Positions 6,925-12,583 of a DNA stretch of 13,567 nucleotides are shown here, one piece after another. Position numbers and translations under genes: made by a program. Every line of letters begins with the position of its first letter. Positions within the stretch are counted from its first letter, which is position 1. Below the pieces are notes generated by a model. The model was given only the letters and a program-made list of their open reading frames with translations. It had not been told where the DNA came from and ran no database searches. The stretch is from Bacillota bacterium (GTDB lineage Bacteria > Bacillota > Clostridia > Oscillospirales > Ruminococcaceae): assembly GCA_023439605.1 (NCBI GenBank), contig JAEXNS010000198.1, forward strand, positions 1 through 13,567. The letters are read 5' to 3'.

Positions 6925-6960
6925 AAAACCGTAAACTTTAAAAGTTTACGGTTTTATTTT
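6925..6960. terminator. Bidirectional terminator between convergent genes
   Basis: Fifteen-base arms AAAACCGTAAACTTT (6925-6939) and AAAGTTTACGGTTTT (6941-6955) form a long hairpin with T-rich flanks on both strands (TTTTATTTTT on plus, TTTTTGTTT on minus). It starts four bases after the tRNA nucleotidyltransferase stop codon and precedes the end of the LRR-dockerin gene on the other strand, so it can serve both. Confidence 0.92.
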
Positions 6961-6973
6961 TAATCTTTAATAA

Positions 6974-9900
6974 TTATTTGCCTAATTTAACATTATCGCC
7001 CATTAAGTATTGTTTTAAGACTGCAACGTCTGCAACGTCAAAAATATCATCTCCTGTTAAATCTGCACGTTTTAAATTATCACCTGTAAGGTCCTTAACT
7101 TTAATTAAATGTTGACACATAGCAACTATATCTAGGTTGTCAATGCTTCCATCGTTATTACAATCACCATATTTAAGTGTTACTGGTACTGTACCATCGT
7201 AAACCAATGGTATATTGTAGGTTTTTCCATAAGTCTCAGCTACTGTTCCCGCTTTAACTTTCATTTGGAAACCTTCTGTAACTGCTGAGCCAGTAAATCC
7301 AATTGCACCAACTGAAATAGATGAAATTCTTGAAGGTGCCACTAAGTATGTTAACCCTGTGTCCTTGAAAGCATTTGAGCCAATTGTAAGAGCTGTTGTA
7401 TCACTATCTGCCATAAGTACTTCTGATAAATATGAACAACCGTAAAATGCATTTGAGCCAATACTGGTAACATAATTAGGAATTACAGCCTGACCTAATG
7501 ATGTACAATTTTTAAATGTATTTGAATTTATAACAGTCCATTTATCTATAAGTGCTCTTTCAAAGATTTCTAAATTTGCACAACCTTCAAAAGCAGATAT
7601 TCCAACAGTAGTTAAGTCTTTTCCAGTACCTACGTTAATAATACCTGTATTTCTAAATGCATAATTTCCTATTGTTACAGCATTTAATTTCACTGGCTTT
7701 GCATCATTTGCATATAAACTTGTACATCCATCAAAAGCATTTGCATCTATACGAACCGCTGCAGATAAACCGTTTAAATATTTTAAACTCTTACATCCCG
7801 CAAACATAGAGGCTGGTATAGCATTTATAGTAAATGTAAAGCCCTCACCAGTTATATTTTCACATCCTTTAAAATGTGAAATACCATTAAATTGAGCTTT
7901 TTCTCCTATGATCATTTCAGAAATATTTTTACAACCTTCAAAAGCATTCGTTCCAATAACTTCAGCATTTGATAAGTCTAATTTCGCCAAAGTATTACAA
8001 TTATAAAAAGCTTTTGAACCTATGTTATTTGCATTTGGAACAGAGATTTTATTTAGTGATACACAACCACTAAAAGTATCATCGCCTATTACATTACCAT
8101 TATAATAAACATCAGATAATAAGAGGCAATCTTTGAATATTGCAGTTCCAAAAGTAACCTTTGATATTTCTATATTTACTTTTTTCACTTGAGTTCCTTG
8201 GAAAGCACTATTTCCTAAAATAACAATTGCACCAGTTGTAGAAGTTATATTAACTTCTTGTACTCCAGTTCCTTTAAACGCATATGCACCTATTTGAGAA
8301 ACTATATTACTTTCAAATATAGGATTAAACTTTGAACAATTTAAAAAGCAATTTGCACCAAAGTCTTCTATAGTTGAAGACATTTTATTTGTAGATGATG
8401 ATATACTTTCTAAACTAGTACAACCATTAAAAGAATCGTCGGCTAAAATAACCACTGAAGGAATATCTATATTTTTAAGTGCTGTACAATTATAAAAACC
8501 TTTTTTATTAATAAGTTTTATATTTGATAATTTTGTAGAACCTGATGTAGTTACAGTTTCTAAAGCCTTACAAGTATCAAAAAGGCTTTCTGGTATTGAG
8601 TCCCATGAATTATTTATTATTGCTTTCACCAAACTATTACAATTAGAAAACACTGATTTACCAATTGTTTTAACATAGCTTAAGTCAACATCTTTTATTG
8701 CAGTTGCGACAAATGCCTTATCATATATTATTTCACATGATGCTGGTAAAACAGCGTCACTTAATACTGTACAATTTTCAAAAGCAGACTCTCCTATAGA
8801 CGTTAAATTTGGACTAAATTTAACGGAAGTTACAGATGTACAACCTTTGAAAGCAGCTTTATCTATTCTAACAATTTTAGGATTTGAAAGTATACTTAAG
8901 TTAGTTAATCCAATACAACCTTGGAAAGAACTTTCTGGAATTATTGTTATATTAGTTGGCAATAAAACTTCGCTTAAAACAAGACAACCTGCAAATATAC
9001 CGTCACCAAATCCCCATCCTGAACTTGATGTTATAGCAACCCAGTCTTCAATTTGAGTTTTACTTAGGTCTATTTTCTTAAGATTTATACAATTTGCAAA
9101 GGCACCTCCACCAATACCACCTAATTCATTTGGAACTTTTACTTCTGATAATTTTGTACAACCTGCAAATGCACTCTGATCTATATAATTACCTTTTATC
9201 ATATTTACTGTTTCTAGTGACTCACATTTTTCAAAAGCACTTATTCCTAATGGTTGATTTATATTTATATTTGTAAGTAATCTACAACCCGAATATGCAC
9301 CTTTACCAATATATGCAGTAGCATCTTCGCTCATGTTTAATATTTGTGTTAAATATGTATTTGAAAAAGCATATTCATCTATATACTTTACTTTACTTTC
9401 GTCTAACATAGATATATTTTCAAGTTTTGAGTTTTGGAAAGCACCTGTTGGTATGTTATATAAAATTGAATTTATATTTACTGACTTTAAAACTGAGTCT
9501 TTATAAACATTATTCCCCAAATATCTCAATGTAGAAGGCAAATTCGCTTCTGTTAAAAATTTACAAGAATTAAAAGCATTATCACCTATATATACTATAG
9601 GTGTATCTGAATAGTCTACTGATTTAATTACTGTACTTTTAAATGCGTTGTCAGAAATAATTTTAACTTTTAGTTCTTCTTCTGAATACTGAGTTTTCAA
9701 CTCTTCTGGAATTTTAGGGTCAGAGTTTAATTTTACGTCTAAAGCAGTCCCAACATAACCTGTAATAGCTACTGCATTTGCATCCAATACAACTTTATTT
9801 GTTTCTTTTTCAGTTACTACTACCTTAAGCAGTGAATAACTAAAACCAGTAGTTTCGTTTTTCCATATAGTTAAGGTTGTCTTTTTTATAGTGTAAAGTG

Positions 9901-10144
9901 AACTAAGCATATATTCCGGTTTCATGTCTGATATGTTTGAAGATGTTTCTAGCTCTTCACCTTCTAAAACAACATTTTTGTTTGTTACTGCTAGTTGACT
10001 ATTTGCTATAACAGCTTCGTCTACTATAGAAATATTTTTTTCTTCAACGCTTACCTCTGTAGCGCCAACCATTCCTAAACTTGCAAATATGTTTGACACT
10101 GATGTCAATGCAATTATTGCTGCCAAAATTCTTCTTTTTCTCAT
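6974..10144 (-). CDS. Secreted BspA-like leucine-rich repeat protein with C-terminal type I dockerin
   Basis: This 1056-residue protein has a signal peptide (basic RKRR, then a hydrophobic stretch, probably cleaved near residues 28-30 at GATE) and a non-repeat N-terminal region to about 150. Many LRR_5/BspA-type repeats follow to about 960, recognisable by recurrent AFxGC, SLxxVxxP and IGxxAF phrases. The C-terminal dockerin begins near 992, with two calcium-loop segments, DCNNDGSIDNLD (994-1005) and DLTGDDIFDVAD (1028-1039). Dockerins bind cohesins, so the protein should attach to a cellulosome scaffold or cohesin-bearing cell surface protein; BspA-type repeats are linked to adhesion. No catalytic domain is visible. 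GGAGG eight bases before ATG fixes the start; an out-of-frame ATG lies just upstream and stops at once. It has its own consensus promoter and follows two pilin genes on the same strand. Confidence 0.95.
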   Translation of the reverse strand: MRKRRILAAIIALTSVSNIFASLGMVGATEVSVEEKNISIVDEAVIANSQLAVTNKNVVLEGEELETSSNISDMKPEYMLSSLYTIKKTTLTIWKNETTGFSYSLLKVVVTEKETNKVVLDANAVAITGYVGTALDVKLNSDPKIPEELKTQYSEEELKVKIISDNAFKSTVIKSVDYSDTPIVYIGDNAFNSCKFLTEANLPSTLRYLGNNVYKDSVLKSVNINSILYNIPTGAFQNSKLENISMLDESKVKYIDEYAFSNTYLTQILNMSEDATAYIGKGAYSGCRLLTNININQPLGISAFEKCESLETVNMIKGNYIDQSAFAGCTKLSEVKVPNELGGIGGGAFANCINLKKIDLSKTQIEDWVAITSSSGWGFGDGIFAGCLVLSEVLLPTNITIIPESSFQGCIGLTNLSILSNPKIVRIDKAAFKGCTSVTSVKFSPNLTSIGESAFENCTVLSDAVLPASCEIIYDKAFVATAIKDVDLSYVKTIGKSVFSNCNSLVKAIINNSWDSIPESLFDTCKALETVTTSGSTKLSNIKLINKKGFYNCTALKNIDIPSVVILADDSFNGCTSLESISSSTNKMSSTIEDFGANCFLNCSKFNPIFESNIVSQIGAYAFKGTGVQEVNITSTTGAIVILGNSAFQGTQVKKVNIEISKVTFGTAIFKDCLLLSDVYYNGNVIGDDTFSGCVSLNKISVPNANNIGSKAFYNCNTLAKLDLSNAEVIGTNAFEGCKNISEMIIGEKAQFNGISHFKGCENITGEGFTFTINAIPASMFAGCKSLKYLNGLSAAVRIDANAFDGCTSLYANDAKPVKLNAVTIGNYAFRNTGIINVGTGKDLTTVGISAFEGCANLEIFERALIDKWTVINSNTFKNCTSLGQAVIPNYVTSIGSNAFYGCSYLSEVLMADSDTTALTIGSNAFKDTGLTYLVAPSRISSISVGAIGFTGSAVTEGFQMKVKAGTVAETYGKTYNIPLVYDGTVPVTLKYGDCNNDGSIDNLDIVAMCQHLIKVKDLTGDNLKRADLTGDDIFDVADVAVLKQYLMGDNVKLGK

Positions 10145-10214
10145 TCTTTCATTCCTCCATTTTTATTTTTAAAAATTATGTAGTAAAAATTTATAAATTT
10201 TCACCACATAAATA

Positions 10215-10243
10215 ATTATATAATTATATTCAATTATTGTCAA
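10215..10243 (-). promoter_or_regulatory. Consensus sigma-A promoter of the LRR-dockerin gene
   Basis: The minus strand carries perfect TTGACA (10243-10238) and TATAAT (10220-10215) with a 17-base spacer. The transcript would start near 10208, giving a leader of about 60 bases before the GGAGG site and ATG at 10144. The gene is therefore transcribed independently of the pilin genes upstream. Confidence 0.88.
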
Positions 10244-10495
10244 TATGAAAAATAAACAATAAAATTAAATTTGTTGTTGCAAATTTTATACATTGTCTAA
10301 ATTTCCTTTTCAAGTTTCTTTTTTTATGTATAAAATAGATTATAAAGGATTTGATACGCTTTTTTACCTTGTTGCAATATAGTTGTTTTATCTTAATATA
10401 AAATATAATTATTTTTGTTTTATATTAATTATAACATTATAATTAAATATACTTTATATTAAAATAAAAATTGTATAAAAAATTTATTGCCAAGC
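10244..10495. other. AT-rich intergenic stretch with repeated TTTATATTAA motif
   Basis: No gene is visible. TTTATATTAA occurs at 10419-10428 and 10453-10462, with its inverted form within TTAATATAAAA at 10393-10403. A perfect palindrome, TTAATTATAA-ca-TTATAATTAA, covers 10425-10446. Given the extreme AT content, some of this may be chance. A TATAAT on the minus strand (10344-10339) lacks a good -35 box. Confidence 0.45.
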
Positions 10496-10522
10496 CAAAA
10501 AATAACACGTATAAACGTGTTA
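10496..10522 (-). terminator. Intrinsic terminator after the second pilin gene
   Basis: On the minus strand TAACACGT, a 4-base loop and ACGTGTTA (10522-10503) are followed by TTTTTTGG. It lies 20 bases after the stop codon of the second pilin gene and separates the pilin unit from the LRR-dockerin gene. Confidence 0.85.
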
Positions 10523-10541
10523 AAACAAAAATAATTATATT

Positions 10542-11066
10542 TTATTTTTTTGAAGGCCATTTTTCTTCCGATGTTTCAGCATAAACCAAATAATCTTCTA
10601 TACTTCCTTTACCTAAAGCAGAATACTTTATATCTACTGGGCAAAGTATAGGATATCCACCTACATAGTTTAAGTTTCTGTCACCGCAAACTACTGCTAC
10701 AACATTTCCTCCATCCATTTTAAAAGCCCAATTTATTTCATTGACTATAAAATTTTTAGGAACTTCCTTAAACCTGTCCTCTATATCTACGTCACCAGTA
10801 TAATCGGGTGATATATCTATTTCAAAAACTTCTATTTCATCAGCTTTTCCTGCCACAACACCGTCTACTATATAGGACTCCTTGTCTAGCTCAGCTAAAA
10901 CAGCAATTATGTTTGTAGCAAACTGCTTTGCTTCTGCGTTTTTTGAAGCTATTTTTGATTTTGCTGTGTAACTCATCATAGTCGGAACTATTATTGCTGT
11001 CAAAACTGCTATAATAGCTATAACAACTATAAGTTCTATCAAAGTAAATCCCCGTAACTTTTTCAT
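10542..11066 (-). CDS. Type IV pilin-like protein (second of a tandem pair)
   Basis: This 174-residue prepilin has a short basic leader and the N-methylation motif RG/FTLIELIVVIAII, with predicted prepilin peptidase cleavage after Gly6, Phe+1 and Glu+5. The N-terminal helix continues to about residue 55, followed by a globular head. The head shares a paralogous pattern with the upstream pilin: a W-A/I-S/F-like strand, then GGYPxxCPxDI (residues about 141-151), and a C-terminus ending near EKWP. Two cysteines lie in the second half, one just upstream of that motif and one in its CP, and may form a disulfide. The ribosome site is poor (AGAG only), unlike every neighbour, and a 13-bp hairpin lies in the 104-bp gap after the first pilin gene. 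Expression is probably lower than that of the first pilin. It could be a minor or pseudo-pilin; assembly genes are outside the window. Confidence 0.92.
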   Translation of the reverse strand: MKKLRGFTLIELIVVIAIIAVLTAIIVPTMMSYTAKSKIASKNAEAKQFATNIIAVLAELDKESYIVDGVVAGKADEIEVFEIDISPDYTGDVDIEDRFKEVPKNFIVNEINWAFKMDGGNVVAVVCGDRNLNYVGGYPILCPVDIKYSALGKGSIEDYLVYAETSEEKWPSKK

Positions 11067-11109
11067 AACGTCAACTCTATTCTATTAAATTATTAAATTT
11101 CTAAAAGAT

Positions 11110-11142
11110 ATACAAAATCAGTCCTTAAAAAGGACTGATTTT
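11110..11142 (-). terminator. Hairpin between the two pilin genes (terminator or attenuator)
   Basis: Perfect 13-bp arms AAAATCAGTCCTT (11114-11126) and AAGGACTGATTTT (11130-11142) with a 3-base loop. On the minus strand the stem ends in TTTT followed by GTATATCTTTT, a short U-tract. It should stop much of the transcription leaving the first pilin gene, letting a fraction reach the second. It could also protect the upstream mRNA 3' end. Confidence 0.78.
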
Positions 11143-11170
11143 AAAATATCAAATTTTATTATACTAATTA

Positions 11171-11692
11171 TTAATCTTTAGGCCATTCACCTGCTAATGC
11201 AAAAGCCAAAGCAGCTTCTACACCATCTTTAAAATCAATATCTGTTGGACATTCCACTGGATAACCACCTGCTAAACTGGTTCCATTTGCACTAAAAGTA
11301 GCAGCTTCAACAACATAACCTTCAGTCATTGATATAGCCCACTCAGAATTATCTTTTAAACCTGTTACACCATTAGCTACGGCACTTAACATATAGTCTT
11401 CAGCAGTACTAGCATCAGTAAGCTCAGTATCCTTTGCACCTTTTGTAGTTGCACCATCATTAGTATATGCTGTTGTAGCGTCTACCCAATCAACACCGTT
11501 TGTTTCTGCTTCTTGTGCTACAGATTGACAAGCAACTAAAATTGTTTTAGATATGGAGTTTGCTGAACCAACTTTTGATTTTCTTGTCCATGTCATAAGT
11601 GTTGGAACTAGGATAGCTGCCAAAACACCGATGATTGCGATAACTACGATTAATTCGATAAGTGTAAAACCTTTAACTTTTTTTGTTTTCAT
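11171..11692 (-). CDS. Type IV pilin-like protein (first of a tandem pair, probable major pilin)
   Basis: This 173-residue prepilin has leader MKTKKVKG, then FTLIELIVVIAIIGVLAAI, with cleavage predicted after Gly8 and Glu at +5. The helix is followed by a head domain rich in Ala, Thr and Asp. The head shares GGYPVECPTDI near residues 141-151 and a C-terminal EWP with the downstream pilin, so the two are paralogues from a duplication. AGGAGG eight bases before ATG is the best ribosome site among the pilins, and a consensus promoter with a leader of roughly 135 bases precedes it, both pointing to high expression. Exported pilins assemble into filaments for adhesion or motility. Ruminococcus albus carries adjacent pilA genes linked to cellulose adhesion, a possible parallel. 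No pilus motor, platform or peptidase gene is in the window. Confidence 0.94.
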   Translation of the reverse strand: MKTKKVKGFTLIELIVVIAIIGVLAAILVPTLMTWTRKSKVGSANSISKTILVACQSVAQEAETNGVDWVDATTAYTNDGATTKGAKDTELTDASTAEDYMLSAVANGVTGLKDNSEWAISMTEGYVVEAATFSANGTSLAGGYPVECPTDIDFKDGVEAALAFALAGEWPKD

Positions 11693-11835
11693 GATGAAAA
11701 CCTCCTATAAAATATTATTTTTTATTTAAAAGCCCCTACCAAGAACTTTTAGAACATGAATAAACTATAAACAAAATGTAAACTAAATATAAACTAGATT
11801 TGTTTAATTTGTGTTGTGCTTTTGTCTATGTTCAT
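11693..11835 (-). promoter_or_regulatory. Long pilin mRNA leader with phased GTTTA repeats
   Basis: The untranslated leader holds GTTTA four times on the minus strand (plus-strand TAAAC at 11761, 11768, 11779 and 11790), with spacings of 7, 11 and 11 bases. The 11-base steps are close to one DNA turn. This could be a protein-binding array, an mRNA element or chance in AT-rich sequence. The ribosome site AGGAGG is at the 3' end. Confidence 0.45.
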
Positions 11836-11864
11836 ATTATAGCACCATAAAAATACTTTGTCAA
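11836..11864 (-). promoter_or_regulatory. Consensus sigma-A promoter of the pilin genes
   Basis: Perfect TTGACA (11864-11859) and TATAAT (11841-11836) on the minus strand with a 17-base spacer. The spacer starts AAGTAT like the ATPase promoter. The start point would be near 11829, followed by the long leader of the first pilin gene. Confidence 0.88.
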
Positions 11865-11945
11865 CGCATTTTGAGGGCAAAAAAGTAAGATTGTATGCTT
11901 GATGTAATCAGTCGACATTTAAACGTTTAAGTTCATCTTCTATTA

Positions 11946-11977
11946 GGCACTTTTACTAAAGTGCCTTCATTTTCTTT
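11946..11977 (+). terminator. Terminator-like hairpin without an evident gene
   Basis: GGCACTTT, a 4-base loop and AAAGTGCC (11946-11965) are followed on the plus strand by TTCATTTTCTTT. No plus-strand gene precedes it in the window. It may insulate the pilin promoter or mark a small untranslated transcript; neither can be shown here. Confidence 0.5.
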
Positions 11978-12019
11978 AACATTTCAACTATCATTGTACA
12001 ATATTATATTTTTGTTTGA

Positions 12020-12062
12020 TATTTTTTATACAATATCATTTCAAAATATTGTATAAAAAATA
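12020..12062. repeat. Perfect AT-rich 17-bp inverted repeat
   Basis: Arms TATTTTTTATACAATAT (12020-12036) and ATATTGTATAAAAAATA (12046-12062) flank a 9-base centre. Seventeen matching pairs are more than expected by chance even in AT-rich DNA. It may be a bidirectional weak terminator, a binding site or a remnant of a mobile element end. The surrounding 11978-12180 region has no recognisable gene. Confidence 0.6.
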
Positions 12063-12180
12063 CATGACTTTCACTCATATAAACATGACCTAGCATAAGT
12101 TGAGCATCATAAAAACCCTTATATTATTCCATATACTTTCTTTAGATTATATGTTTTTGTTTTTTTTAAATATATCTTTC

Positions 12181-12224
12181 TATAAAAAAGTATAAACCTA
12201 TCTTTTTCAGACGGGTTTATACTT
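12181..12224 (-). terminator. Intrinsic terminator beyond composite repeat C
   Basis: On the minus strand AAGTATAAACC (12224-12214), a 15-base loop and GGTTTATACTT (12198-12188) are followed by TTTTTTATAG. It would end transcripts of the ATPase/nuclease-like gene at 12584-13567 after they cross repeat C. Half of the stem falls in the left end of the outer repeat, so the insertion may have contributed the terminator. Confidence 0.75.
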
Positions 12225-12576
12225 AAAGATGTACTACATACCGAAAATCTAGGGCGACCGAACAATGTCGTCAACTTAAGCAAATTGCTGAGGCAATTTA
12301 TGAGGCTCTGCCTCATACTCCACTTCTTTTTCTATCGCAAAAAGAAGCAAAAAAACTCTTAAAGAGTAAGGATTTCGCTTTCTGCGGAAAGCGACCAAGT
12401 GCGTTGCCCTTTGGAAACCTACGATTTTTTGAAAAAAATCGAGTAAAACTTTAACTTTTTTCACTAAGTTAACGACATTGGCCGAAGGTCCAGGTCGGCC
12501 GGAAAGCCCGGTCGACTCCGCAGAGTCGAAACTCCTACAAAATCGTAAACTTTACCTTTAATGACTGAATATCAGT
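12203..12576 (+). mobile_element. Composite repeat, copy C: outer element carrying an inverted 218-bp element
   Basis: Outer parts are 12203-12262 and 12481-12576, with the family core CTCCGCAGAGTCGAAAC, AAAATCGTAAACTTTACC and GACTGAATATCAGT. The GC hairpin reads GTCGGCCGG (12494-12502) and CCGGTCGAC (12508-12516); relative to copy A a G-C pair is replaced by T-A, so pairing is kept. A second stem, CGACTC/GAGTCG (12513-12528), shares the CGAC bases and is mutually exclusive with the first. The 218-bp insert is flanked by an imperfect direct repeat of about 22 bases (left CCGAAAATCTAGGGCGACCG, right CCGAAGGTCCAGGTCGGCCG). The right end stops about 8 bp from the stop codon of the neighbouring gene. 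Exact ends are uncertain and no clean outer duplication is seen. Confidence 0.78.
12263..12480 (-). mobile_element. Inner 218-bp multi-hairpin element, copy C (inverted)
   Basis: Its length is the same as the copy at 3321-3538, and the sequence is closely similar when read on the minus strand. The ends are CAATGTCGTCAACTTA and TAAGTTAACGACATTG (15 of 16 complementary). The hairpin chain is retained: TATGAGGC/GCCTCATA extends to 8 pairs, TCGCTTTC/GAAAGCGA keeps its arms with a changed loop, and the AAGGGC hairpin has one mismatch. A 62-residue open frame lies in it on the minus strand, but the corresponding frame is broken in copy B, so it is not a gene. Confidence 0.85.
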
Positions 12577-12583
12577 CAATTTT

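Noticed and set aside
6925..6955. Terminator sharing GTAAACTTTA with the outer repeat ends
   Set aside because: Only about 10 bases match and the rest of the repeat is absent; the hairpin is a normal terminator.
8847..9276. Two short plus-strand open frames opposite the LRR-dockerin gene
   Set aside because: Both are antisense shadows produced by the repeated codons of the LRR region.
12119..12316. 65-residue minus-strand open frame
   Set aside because: It runs across the repeat end and terminator hairpin, has no ribosome site and no recognisable protein features.
12276..12464. 62-residue minus-strand open frame in inner element C
   Set aside because: It lies wholly within the hairpin repeat, and the corresponding frame in the sister copy at 3321-3538 is broken by substitutions and indels, so it is not under coding selection.
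12494..12545. tRNA-like segment in the outer repeat (hairpins plus GTCGAAAC)
   Set aside because: No cloverleaf, no T-loop GGTTCGA pattern and no anticodon arm could be drawn.
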